A DNA stretch of 64,000 nt from Gallalistipes aquisgranensis. GTDB lineage: Bacteria; Bacteroidota; Bacteroidia; Bacteroidales; Rikenellaceae. The notes beneath the pieces are model-generated. The model did not search any database, was not told where the DNA came from, and was given only the letters and a program-made list of their open reading frames with translations. Shown in pieces: positions 7,978 to 16,157 of the stretch (the stretch's first letter is position 1; each line of letters begins with the position of its first letter). The translations under genes and the position numbers were made by a program. The stretch lies in the NCBI RefSeq assembly GCF_014982715.1, contig NZ_JADCJY010000002.1:603201-667200 (forward strand), read 5' to 3'.

Positions 7978-8261
7978 ACTTTCAAAGAGAATCTGTTAGG
8001 CTGTCAAAATATTTATCCGACACCGGGCGAACGGTTTCGAATGTGCCGTTTTGTCGTTTTGGAGTCGTGGTTTCGGGGAGGCGGAATTCTGACAGGCTGT
8101 CGGCGATGTCCTGTCTGTACGTTTCGTGATGGGAAGAGGGGCGGTGAGCCGGGCGTTGCCAGCCGACTTCCGAAATCGGATTCTGACTGTTCCCGTTGCC
8201 TGGTCCGGAAAGGCTGCCGGGCGGGTCCATCCTTTCTGTGACCAGGGGATCGTCAGAAATT
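7978..8261. other. Compositional junction; no gene seen
   Basis: Bases up to about 8010 are AT-rich like the cargo genes; from about 8020 onward the sequence has the GC-rich character of the chromosome. No convincing coding region, tRNA or clear attachment repeat is visible. Open frames on the minus strand across this stretch run through the terminator at 8262-8307 and are dismissed. This is the best candidate for the right boundary of the integrated DNA. Confidence 0.45.
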
Positions 8262-8307
8262 GAAACAAGCGGGGGCCCTGTCATCAGACAGGACCCCCGC
8301 TTGTTTC
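8262..8307 (-). terminator. Strong hairpin terminator of the polysaccharide-utilisation-like operon
   Basis: Arms of 21 bp at 8262-8282 and 8287-8307 match with one mismatch around a four-base loop. It lies 15 bp past the stop of the last gene of the minus-strand operon. A GC-rich stem core with A/T-rich outer ends (GAAACAAG/CTTGTTTC) is consistent with an intrinsic terminator. Confidence 0.85.
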
Positions 8308-8321
8308 GGGCAGTGCCGCGA

Positions 8322-9440
8322 CTATTCCCGTACGCACCGTACGCTGGCTCCCGTGGCCCGGGGGGCACGCAGGTTGATGCGTATCTCCTCCTCTTCGAGC
8401 CGCAGCGACATGGCGTTCACGCCGTTGGGCGTGGCCGACCAGTAGATGCCGCTGGCCCCTGCGTATTGGAGTTTGCCGTTGGTCTGCCGTCGGGTCCCGG
8501 CCGCCGGATAGTAGTATGGCCGGGCTTTGAAGTAATAGACCTGTCCGGCGAGTTGTCCGGCCGGTTCCGCCGTCTCGAATCCGAACCATGCTTCGGAACT
8601 GTTCGCAGGAACCTTCCATCCCGGCGGACACGGGTCGTAGATCGTTTTGTTCACGGGCCGGCGTGAGGAGATGAATCCCCACAGCCGGTCGAACCTGCCG
8701 TACTGGTCGTTGAACCAACTGCCTTTCCCGCTTTCGAAGGACTCGGCCGAAAAACCGATGAAGGCGGTGGGGTGGGCGATGGTGTATTCCACACACTTCC
8801 CCGTTTCGATCCGGTCGCTGTTGTTGGGGACGATCGTGAACCAGTCCGTCCCTCTGATCGCCGGATTGAAAAAGGCGAGCGCCGTGCCCTCGGTGAAACC
8901 GGTGTCCTCGTATCTCCGGGAGAGGTCGAACGATCCGGCAAACTCCGCTCCGATGAACGGGTCCTTGCGGCCCCATTGGTAATACAGCCCGTAGGAGGCG
9001 ACGTCGTCCACGGCGGTCGAGGTGGCACCCAGGTTCCGGTCCATGAAACTGATGCGCTCCTCAAATGCGAAATGGGTGTCGGTGCACGGATCGTCCGTCG
9101 CCCAGATGTGCCAGCTCCAGAGGATGTTGCCTCCTTCGTCCAGGGCGGCGATCACGGCGTTCCCCTTCATGCTTCCCGCCCGGAAGGTCACCGTGCCGCC
9201 GGAGTAGGAGACCTCGGAGACGAGTTTCCGGTCGGTCTGCCACAGCCAGTCCGCCGAGGCCATCCCGGCGACGGGCTTGCCCGAATTGCCCACTGCGGCC
9301 CGGAACGAATAGACACCTTCGCCCGTTACGATGTAGCAGTTCGCCGTCCCTTCCGCGCTCAGGTCCGTCTGGGCATTTGCCTGCCATGCCGTGAGACACA
9401 GCAGGCAAATGGACACAAACGTTCTTGTCATACGTTTCAT
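8322..9440 (-). CDS. Secreted protein with Fibrobacter-paralog-like (FISUMP-type) module
   Basis: This 372-residue exported protein has signal peptide MKRMTRTFVSICLLCLTAWQ followed by ANAQ. The whole mature part is a module seen in many Bacteroidetes surface proteins: STANCYIV-like start (GTANCYIVTG), ILWSWHIWATDD, FMDRNLGATS, YGLYYQWGRKDPF, YDPCPPGWKVP, YYPAAG and a C-terminal SVRCVRE. The same module forms the C-terminal half of the gene just upstream (9445-11439), so the pair arose by duplication. It is the last gene of the utilisation-like operon, 4 bp after its neighbour. A surface glycan-binding or adhesin role is likely by position, but no function is known. Confidence 0.75.
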   Translation of the reverse strand: MKRMTRTFVSICLLCLTAWQANAQTDLSAEGTANCYIVTGEGVYSFRAAVGNSGKPVAGMASADWLWQTDRKLVSEVSYSGGTVTFRAGSMKGNAVIAALDEGGNILWSWHIWATDDPCTDTHFAFEERISFMDRNLGATSTAVDDVASYGLYYQWGRKDPFIGAEFAGSFDLSRRYEDTGFTEGTALAFFNPAIRGTDWFTIVPNNSDRIETGKCVEYTIAHPTAFIGFSAESFESGKGSWFNDQYGRFDRLWGFISSRRPVNKTIYDPCPPGWKVPANSSEAWFGFETAEPAGQLAGQVYYFKARPYYYPAAGTRRQTNGKLQYAGASGIYWSATPNGVNAMSLRLEEEEIRINLRAPRATGASVRCVRE

Positions 9441-9444
9441 GGCA

Positions 9445-11439
9445 TTACTCTTTTTGGCAGCGGACGGATGCCGCGTCGCAGACGTTCGTTTTGGAATTCG
9501 TGTTCACCGACTTTTTGAGGAAGTCGATGGTCATCGTCCTCGCCGAGAGGTTCGTACCGCTCATGTACCAGAGCGATCCCCACAGGACGGATTTGGTACC
9601 CGTGTCCGCCATCCGGCCGTTCTTGGCTCCGGGACGGCTGCCGGCAGCCGGATAGTAACCCGTCTGCGAAGTCGCCGGGTCGAGGTACTTGGCCACGTAG
9701 AGGTAGCTCTCCATCGAGAGGTTGGTGTTCCACTCCAGCCCCGCCCACGTGTCGCCGGAGAAGTTCGGCACCTTGTAGCCGGGCGGGCAGGGGTCGTAGA
9801 CCGTCTTGCGGTAGGAGTCGGTCGCTTTCCCGCCCCAGAGATCCTTATGGAAATCGGTGTCGCATGCGGAGTTGAACCAGGTGCCCTCCCCGCTTCCGTT
9901 GGAATTCGCGCCGAACCGGATGTAGTCCATCGGGTTCTGCACCGTGTACGGAATTTCGAAGAGCTCCGGATCGACGCTGACGTCGGTGTTGGCGACCACC
10001 CGGAACGCCTTGTCGTAGGCCGGATTCTTGACGTACTCGGCGGTGGCGGTGGTGAAGCCGGGGTTCTCGCGGTAGCCGGCGGTCGTGTTGTCTCCCTCGT
10101 CGATGGAGCCGATGAAGGGGTCTTTCCTGCCCCACTGGTAGAGCAGTCCGTATGACGACACGTTGTCCGCATCGGCCGTCGTCGCGCCCAGGTTGCGGTC
10201 CATCAACGCGAACTTGCTGGCGGCCACGTAGTGGGTCTTGGCACGGGGATCGTCCGTCAGCCAGATGTGCCAGCTCCAGAGAATCCTGTCTTCGGCGTCG
10301 AAGGCGGCCAGCAGGGCGTTGCCCTTGTCGCCCGTCGCCTTGAAGACGACCTCCCCGTCCGCATAGGAGATCGAGTGGAGCAGGCCGTCCTTGCTCATCC
10401 ACAGCCAGTCTACCTTTTCGATGTCGCCGGGCGATTCGTTGCTGTTGCCTTTGGTCGCCTTGAACTTATATTTGGCCTGCGAGGTGACGATGTAGCAGTT
10501 CGCCGTTCCGGAGGTGCTCAGGTCGGTCACCGGTTCGTTGACGACGGCCGCTCCGTCGGTTATCAGCCGGCCGATGTTCAGGTCGATGGGGTAGACCTTG
10601 TCCACTTCGTAGGCGGCCGAGGGCGTGTATTCGATCTCAGCCGTCCATTGGTCGGCGGTCCGCACCTCGATCTGTACCGGGGCGCCTGTCAGATCGGTGG
10701 GCTTGACGGCCATCCATCCCTTCACGACCGAGGAGAGCTCCGGCGAGTCCGCGAATTGCAGGGTGCCCGTTTTGCCCGCGCTCGTCACCACGACCCGGTC
10801 GTTTTTCAGATCGTAGACCATGTTGCCGATGAAAGGCTCCTCCGCCGTTATGCGGATCGAAGCGAGCTGTTTGCCCTCCAGCTCCGTACCCGTGCAGTCG
10901 AGCGAGAACTGCAGTCCGGCGCAGGAGTAGGCCATGTCGAAGACGGCTTCCTGTCCGTCGAGGCGGTCGATGTCGGCCCGGCCGATGAAAACGCCCTTCT
11001 GTTTCAGTTGCGGTTCGCTGCCCTTCTGGGTCTGGGTGGCGGGGATCTTCATCGAGACATAGGTGATGTCGTTGCCCCGGGTTTCGCTGTACGGATAGAC
11101 GGCGAACAGACGCTGCGGCTGCTGGTAGCCGGGCGAGGAGACCGTGCCGCGGAACCGTCCCTCGGCGCTTCCCGCCGTGGCGGGATCGAGCGTGAACTTG
11201 CTGTTCCCGCTGCTGCCCGCTTCGCAGAGCGCCCAGATGCTCAGGGAGTCTCCCTTTTCCCACAGGATGTCTATGTCGCCGGATTCCGCTGCGCCCTCGG
11301 CCCGGAGCGGGTCGGCCTGGGCCGTCACGCTGATCCCGATGCTCGCGGCCGCCTCCTCATGTTCCGAATCCTTGCAGGCTGCGACCGCTCCGGCCAGCAT
11401 CGTCAAAAAACAGATGCGCTGTAACAATTCTTTTTTCAT
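9445..11439 (-). CDS. Fimbrillin-like lipoprotein with C-terminal FISUMP-type module
   Basis: The 664-residue lipoprotein has lipobox VAAC after MKKELLQRICFLTMLAGA. The N-terminal half (about 30-300) looks like a fimbrillin/Mfa-type beta-sandwich domain (EGAAESGDIDILWEKGDSLS, then the stretch VYPYSETRG). The C-terminal half (about 310-664) repeats the module of the downstream gene: TANCYIVTSQ, LWSWHIWLTDD, LMDRNLGATT, YGLLYQWGRKDPF, YDPCPPGYKVP, SVRCQKE. It sits in a SusCD operon, where such lipoproteins often serve as surface glycan-binding proteins rather than pilus subunits. Gaps of 4 and 16 bp to its neighbours show co-transcription. Confidence 0.75.
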   Translation of the reverse strand: MKKELLQRICFLTMLAGAVAACKDSEHEEAAASIGISVTAQADPLRAEGAAESGDIDILWEKGDSLSIWALCEAGSSGNSKFTLDPATAGSAEGRFRGTVSSPGYQQPQRLFAVYPYSETRGNDITYVSMKIPATQTQKGSEPQLKQKGVFIGRADIDRLDGQEAVFDMAYSCAGLQFSLDCTGTELEGKQLASIRITAEEPFIGNMVYDLKNDRVVVTSAGKTGTLQFADSPELSSVVKGWMAVKPTDLTGAPVQIEVRTADQWTAEIEYTPSAAYEVDKVYPIDLNIGRLITDGAAVVNEPVTDLSTSGTANCYIVTSQAKYKFKATKGNSNESPGDIEKVDWLWMSKDGLLHSISYADGEVVFKATGDKGNALLAAFDAEDRILWSWHIWLTDDPRAKTHYVAASKFALMDRNLGATTADADNVSSYGLLYQWGRKDPFIGSIDEGDNTTAGYRENPGFTTATAEYVKNPAYDKAFRVVANTDVSVDPELFEIPYTVQNPMDYIRFGANSNGSGEGTWFNSACDTDFHKDLWGGKATDSYRKTVYDPCPPGYKVPNFSGDTWAGLEWNTNLSMESYLYVAKYLDPATSQTGYYPAAGSRPGAKNGRMADTGTKSVLWGSLWYMSGTNLSARTMTIDFLKKSVNTNSKTNVCDAASVRCQKE

Positions 11440-11455
11440 TTGGCTGTAGTTTTAC

Positions 11456-13846
11456 TTATTTTCCATTTTTGTCGTCCCGGATAAAGAATATCTCCGCCAC
11501 GTTGACACCGCGGCCGCCCCGGTTGCATTGCCAGGTCAGCGTCACGGTCCCGTCGGGCTGCACCGTTCCGCCGGGCAGGGAACACTCCACTATGGGCTTT
11601 TGGGCCGGGGCGATCGCCCCGTGCACGGGTGTCCCCTCTCCCGCGGTCAGCGTCACGGTGTATCCGCGGATGCTGTTGAAACTGCCCATGTAGACGATTT
11701 TTACTCTGTATGCGGTGTTCGGGTCCAGTCCGCCGAAGGTCAGCCGCATCGGCTGGTCGTAGTAGACGGCCGCCTGGGTGAGCCACTCCGAGGGAACCGC
11801 CGCGCCCTCGAAGTCGCGCGGAGTGATGGTGAACCGGTTCACTTTCACCCCGAAATTGCGGAAGGGAGAAGAGAGGTAGAACGGGTCGTTTTCCCAGTTC
11901 TCCCCCGACCGGACGATCCCGTCGGTCTCCAGGGAGCCGAGGTCGAAGTAGAGGCCCCCTTCCCCGGGGTCCTTGCGGTGGAGCAGGTTTTCGACGATCT
12001 CCTGCTTCTCCTTCGCCGATTTCGTGCGCTGGGCGGCGGCCAGACAGCGGTTGATCCAGGGGCTGTCGTTCAGCGGGGCGTCCACCTGGCTCTGCAACAT
12101 GCATTTCTGGTATTCATGCGTCCAGGAGGCGTTCTCCGTCACGTAGATCCTGTCGTAGAGCTCGTCGATGCGCTGCCGCAGGTCGGGGCGGACGGGTTCG
12201 AGCCGTGCCTTGCGCAGCGTCTGCCGCGCCCGTTCGATCGCCCCGTCGAGGCTCTTCCGGTCGGCGGACGCGAGAATCCCCAGCGCCTCCTCCTCCAGCC
12301 GTTTTTCGTAGAGGTACCGCTCCCGCACGTAGGTGTCGTAATAGGCCCGCAGCAGGCACATCTGGAAACGGGGATTGGACATCACCCCGGCGTCGGCCCG
12401 GCTCTCCATCCCTTTCCATATCTCCAGGGTCCCGTTGATGCTCTCCTTGGGCTCGACCGCCCCGTCGAGGTTCTCTTCCAGTGCGAGCACTCCCCGGGCG
12501 AACTCCTTTTCGTAGTCGGGTCCGATGAAAAAGCGACCGTAATCGGCCATCGTCTCTTCGGCCGTCGTCGAGGGGTTCCAGCTCTGCACCAGCCATACGA
12601 ACCGGTTCACGTCGTCGTTGGTGCCCTCCGTATAGGCGGTGAATCCCGTCACGAAATCCTTGTAGCGGTTGTGGATATGCTTGTACGCCCGGGGCGAGGG
12701 GTTGATGGCGACCCGCCCGTAGCAGATGGCCATCGGGAGGTCCAGGTTGCGCAGCGGATACTGGCTGCTGTACAGGTGGCCGATGTCCGGGAAACGCCGG
12801 ATCGGCAGCTCCGGACGGATCTTTTTCCGGAGTTCGGGCAGCGGGGTCCGTGTCCACGGTCCGAAACCTACGCCGTCGATGTAGTCGGCCTCGTTGGTCC
12901 GGCGGCAGAATTCATCGAAATACTCTTCGGGCGAACGGGTCACGTGCTGCGGCACGACCCATACCCGGGCCTCCGGATGGTATTTCTTCAGCAGTTTCAC
13001 TTCCCGTTCCTGCACTTTGAAGAAGGTCGCCGGATCGAGCTCTCCCGGGTCGCCGCTTTTCGTGCAGAGGTGGTCTATCGCCGGGAAGGATTTGAACACC
13101 TTCTCCCGTGCGGCGAGCTCCCGGTTCAGGCTCTCCTCCTCTTCGTAGACGTTCCCGTTGTAGAAGTTCACGAGCCAAACGTCGAGTCCGTAGGATTTCA
13201 GCAGCTCCACGTACCGCGGGGGCACGCGCCGCAGGACCCCCACGCTGTTCATCCCGAAGACCATCAGTTCCCGGATGCTCTGTTCGAACCGGGCGAGTGT
13301 CTGCGGATCGTTCGGGTCCGTCGCTTTCGGGTGGGGCGGGTTCAGGTCGATGCCCCGGATCGTTTCGGCCGGGGTCTGGGCTATGCCGCCCGGGTAGGGG
13401 AAGAGGAAGGAGCCTGGGCGCATCGCCGATTTCCTCAGCAGCCAGCCCGCGCCGTAGATCACCCCGCGCGGGTCGTGACCTGCGACCAGCAGCCTGTTCC
13501 CGGCCCGGTCGAACGCTATTTTGAAACCGTCGGCGCCCGTCGGCGGGAGTTTTCCCAGAAGGGCTGCGGCGGCGGGGTCGCTGCCGGTCAGGTGCGCTTC
13601 GGTGCCTATCACGATCGTGATTCCGCTTCCCTGTGCGGCGGGCAGTTCGATTCCCGTGCGCGAGGCGGCCTCCGTCCGGAGGATCTCCGCTCCCCGCGCC
13701 GCGATCGGGTCGTCCTGTGTGCAGACGACGGCCGCCCGCGAAAGGTCGATCGTCTCCGGAGCCGCCGCCCGGGCCGCCGCACTCCCGAGGAGGAGCGGCG
13801 CGCATGCCAGCAGGGCGCAGATCCGGATGGATATTCCGTTTTTCAT
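11456..13846 (-). CDS. Exported GH67 N-terminal-domain-like glycoside hydrolase candidate
   Basis: This 796-residue protein has a signal peptide (MKNGISIRICALLACAPLLL). Residues about 35-150 form the zincin-like/GH67 N-terminal beta domain that precedes many hexosaminidase and glucuronidase barrels (DPIAARGAEILRTEAASRTG, ITIVIGTEAHLTG, VIYGAGWLLRK). The centre (about 170-450) looks like a TIM barrel (AETIRGIDLNPPHP, DVWLVNFYNGNVY, VWVVPQHVT, GFTAYTEGTNDDVNRFVWLV). A C-terminal beta domain follows. I cannot name the CAZy family or the catalytic acids with confidence. In the operon it follows the SusD and DUF4843-like genes (4-bp gap), so it probably cleaves the substrate bound by SusCD. Confidence 0.65.
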   Translation of the reverse strand: MKNGISIRICALLACAPLLLGSAAARAAAPETIDLSRAAVVCTQDDPIAARGAEILRTEAASRTGIELPAAQGSGITIVIGTEAHLTGSDPAAAALLGKLPPTGADGFKIAFDRAGNRLLVAGHDPRGVIYGAGWLLRKSAMRPGSFLFPYPGGIAQTPAETIRGIDLNPPHPKATDPNDPQTLARFEQSIRELMVFGMNSVGVLRRVPPRYVELLKSYGLDVWLVNFYNGNVYEEEESLNRELAAREKVFKSFPAIDHLCTKSGDPGELDPATFFKVQEREVKLLKKYHPEARVWVVPQHVTRSPEEYFDEFCRRTNEADYIDGVGFGPWTRTPLPELRKKIRPELPIRRFPDIGHLYSSQYPLRNLDLPMAICYGRVAINPSPRAYKHIHNRYKDFVTGFTAYTEGTNDDVNRFVWLVQSWNPSTTAEETMADYGRFFIGPDYEKEFARGVLALEENLDGAVEPKESINGTLEIWKGMESRADAGVMSNPRFQMCLLRAYYDTYVRERYLYEKRLEEEALGILASADRKSLDGAIERARQTLRKARLEPVRPDLRQRIDELYDRIYVTENASWTHEYQKCMLQSQVDAPLNDSPWINRCLAAAQRTKSAKEKQEIVENLLHRKDPGEGGLYFDLGSLETDGIVRSGENWENDPFYLSSPFRNFGVKVNRFTITPRDFEGAAVPSEWLTQAAVYYDQPMRLTFGGLDPNTAYRVKIVYMGSFNSIRGYTVTLTAGEGTPVHGAIAPAQKPIVECSLPGGTVQPDGTVTLTWQCNRGGRGVNVAEIFFIRDDKNGK

Positions 13847-13850
13847 GGCG

Positions 13851-14501
13851 TTATCTGATGTTAATGCGCCGGTAATAGGAGTTCGACATGGTGCTCACCT
13901 TGTATGGTCCCGCGTCGACGTTCAGTGCCGTGTACTTGAGCATCTCTTCGGAGATGCGGGTTTCGATCTTGTGCAGGGCGAAACTGAGCCACACGCAGCG
14001 CATGTGGGCATAGTCCTCGTTGTTGAGCGGCTGCAGGTAGATCGTTTCCACGGTTTTCTGCGCGTTGGGGAATACGATTTCGTAATAGGTGACCGAATCC
14101 GCGCGCACGGGCGTCATCACGTTCATGTTCTTGTCGAGCAGCTGGAAGTCCACGCCGGGGACGGCCAGCGAATCCTCCGTGGCGAAGTAGTTTTCGGGCG
14201 GAGCCGTCACTCCGATCGAGCGCAGGAAGTAGTGGCTGTTACGCACGTACAGCCTGGCCCGGACGTCGAAATCGCGCGGATTCTCCGACATGAATTTGAT
14301 TTGCAGTTTGAGCGGAGTGGCGGCGTCCCGGTCGATGGAGTGCGTCGAGTTCTGCAACACCAGCGAACCGGTCGAGGAGGTGTTGTAGTTGTAGGCCACG
14401 TAGTAGTGCGTGTCGTAGCCGTCCGGATAGTTCTGGTCGTCCTTGTCGCAGGAGGCGAAGGCGAGGGCGGCTGCCAGCAGTAAAAATATGTTCTTTTTCA
14501 T
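13851..14501 (-). CDS. DUF4843-like lipoprotein
   Basis: A 216-residue lipoprotein with lipobox FASC in MKKNIFLLLAAALAFASCDK. The middle carries a Calx-beta-like pattern seen in DUF4843 proteins: FATEDSLAVPGVDFQLLDKN, then YYEIVFPNAQKTVETIYLQP and WLSFALHKI. Genes of this kind commonly lie just after susD, as here (15-bp gap), and are thought to be accessory surface glycan-binding proteins. Assignment to DUF4843 is from memory and moderately sure. Confidence 0.65.
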   Translation of the reverse strand: MKKNIFLLLAAALAFASCDKDDQNYPDGYDTHYYVAYNYNTSSTGSLVLQNSTHSIDRDAATPLKLQIKFMSENPRDFDVRARLYVRNSHYFLRSIGVTAPPENYFATEDSLAVPGVDFQLLDKNMNVMTPVRADSVTYYEIVFPNAQKTVETIYLQPLNNEDYAHMRCVWLSFALHKIETRISEEMLKYTALNVDAGPYKVSTMSNSYYRRINIR

Positions 14502-14516
14502 TTCTGAGTCGATGTG

Positions 14517-16142
14517 TTATTTCCAGTTCGGGTTCTGTACGATCACCTGTTTGCTCTGGGCGATGTCGTTGGTCGGAATGGGGTAGAGGTAGTCCCTCTC
14601 CGGATTGAAGAAACGACCGCTCTTCTGCTGGACGATGATCAGCTTGTCGGGCGAGAGGTTCTCGTCGAGCGTCTCCTCGGTTTTGGAGCCCCACTCTCCC
14701 TGGATGAACTTCGCTCCGTAGAGTTCCTGCGGCAGAACCTCCTCCGCCGTTTTCCAACGGATCAGGTCGTCGTACCGGAATCCTTCGAGGGCCAGTTCCA
14801 CCGAGCGCTCCCGCCGGATCTCGGTCCGCATGTCGAGCTGGTGTTCGGTGACGAAGTCGTTGGTCAGCTTCACGCCGAATCCCACCCGGCCGCGCAGCTG
14901 GTTGACCGTCAGCTCCAGATCGTCGTCCGAAATGGAGCCGTCGTGTTCGAATTTGGCTTCCGCATAGATCAGCAGGACTTCGGCATAGCGGATGAGCGGG
15001 CAGTCCAGCGTCGAGGGCTGGTCCTGTTCGCCGGTTCTGATGACGAATTTATGGGTGCCGAAGCCCGTCTTGGACTGTTCGTAGGGCGTGAAGTTGTAGT
15101 TGTGGTAGAAGAGCTCCCCCCTGCGGGCCATCGTCTGCACGAGCCGCGGATCCCGGGCGTCCATGTAGTCGTTGTAGGTCACCTCGTTGGCGGGATTGTC
15201 CTGGTAGGGAAGCCCCTCGTCCGTGAGGTAGAGGTTGAGGAAGTTCCGCGTGACGCCGAAATTGGCGAAATATTGGTAGGCGTAGTTGTGCGTCACCAGC
15301 AGGTTGTCGGGGAAACCGTACACCTTCACGAAGATGTTTTCCGTGTTTCCGGCGCCCTCTCCCTCGTACACGAAGAGGTCCTTGTAGGGCGTGCTCCCTT
15401 TCTTGTACAGCGTGTGCTCTTTCGTTTCCATGATTTCCCACGCCGTTTCGTAGGCGATTTTCAGGTCCTCTTCCGGTGTTCCGTAGCCGTGGAACTTCGC
15501 CCGGGTCCCTTCGTACAGCGCCACCCGCGCCTTCAGTGCCTTGGCTGCGCTCCAGGTGACCCGTCCGTACTGTTTGGCATCGAGTTTCGAGGGTTTCGGG
15601 AGGTATTTCGCCGCCCACTCCAGATCCGCGTAGATTTTCCGGGTGATCTCGGCCCGCGGGGTGCGCGGCAGGTAGAGCACGGGATCGTCTATGTCTCCGG
15701 CCGTGCGGTCCATGTAGGGGACGTCCCCGTATTTGCAGACGAGCAGGTGGTAGTTGTAGGCCCGGAAGAAGCGGGCTTCCGCGACGAAACGGTTGATTTC
15801 GCCCGTGGCGCTCTCTTCGGCCGGGGCGTTTTCGATGATGCGATTGGCGGCGAAGATCGACTTGTAGGGGTTGGTCCAGTCGGCGCTGGTGGCCGGCACG
15901 ATCCAGGTGCCGGAACTGATATCGTCGGGGACGGCGTTGCGGTAGAGGTCATCCGCGCGCGTGTCCCCGAATCGGTGGCCCAGCAGGCTGTAAAGCTGGT
16001 TGGCCGCGTTTTTGAAGTCGGATTCGCTTTTCCAGAACAGGGGTTCGCTCAGGGACGTTTCCGGAAAGACGTCGAGGTCGCATGCCGAAAACAGCGACAG
16101 GCATGCGCAGAGAACGGATATTTTATGAATGGTCTTTTTCAT
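14517..16142 (-). CDS. SusD/RagB-family outer-membrane lipoprotein
   Basis: The 541-residue protein is the nutrient-binding lid partner of the SusC transporter encoded just upstream (15-bp gap). It has a lipobox FSAC in MKKTIHKISVLCACLSLFSA. The N-terminal TPR-like region (FKNAANQLYSLLGHRFGDTR) and the C-terminal SusD signatures (LIRYAEVLLIYAEAKFE, ERSVELALEGFRYDDLIRWK, NPERDYLYPIP) are complete. It is expected on the outer face of the outer membrane. The full set of features and normal length give high confidence; the ligand is unknown. Confidence 0.95.
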   Translation of the reverse strand: MKKTIHKISVLCACLSLFSACDLDVFPETSLSEPLFWKSESDFKNAANQLYSLLGHRFGDTRADDLYRNAVPDDISSGTWIVPATSADWTNPYKSIFAANRIIENAPAEESATGEINRFVAEARFFRAYNYHLLVCKYGDVPYMDRTAGDIDDPVLYLPRTPRAEITRKIYADLEWAAKYLPKPSKLDAKQYGRVTWSAAKALKARVALYEGTRAKFHGYGTPEEDLKIAYETAWEIMETKEHTLYKKGSTPYKDLFVYEGEGAGNTENIFVKVYGFPDNLLVTHNYAYQYFANFGVTRNFLNLYLTDEGLPYQDNPANEVTYNDYMDARDPRLVQTMARRGELFYHNYNFTPYEQSKTGFGTHKFVIRTGEQDQPSTLDCPLIRYAEVLLIYAEAKFEHDGSISDDDLELTVNQLRGRVGFGVKLTNDFVTEHQLDMRTEIRRERSVELALEGFRYDDLIRWKTAEEVLPQELYGAKFIQGEWGSKTEETLDENLSPDKLIIVQQKSGRFFNPERDYLYPIPTNDIAQSKQVIVQNPNWK

Positions 16143-16157
16143 AATGGCCGGATCGGT

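Noticed and set aside
7982..8368. Minus-strand open frame across the composition junction
   Set aside because: It runs through the 21-bp-arm terminator and overlaps the 3' end of a real gene; no similarity to known proteins.
11528..13858. Open plus-strand frame of about 776 codons opposite the GH67N-like gene
   Set aside because: Antisense shadow without domain content; the minus-strand gene fits tightly into the operon.
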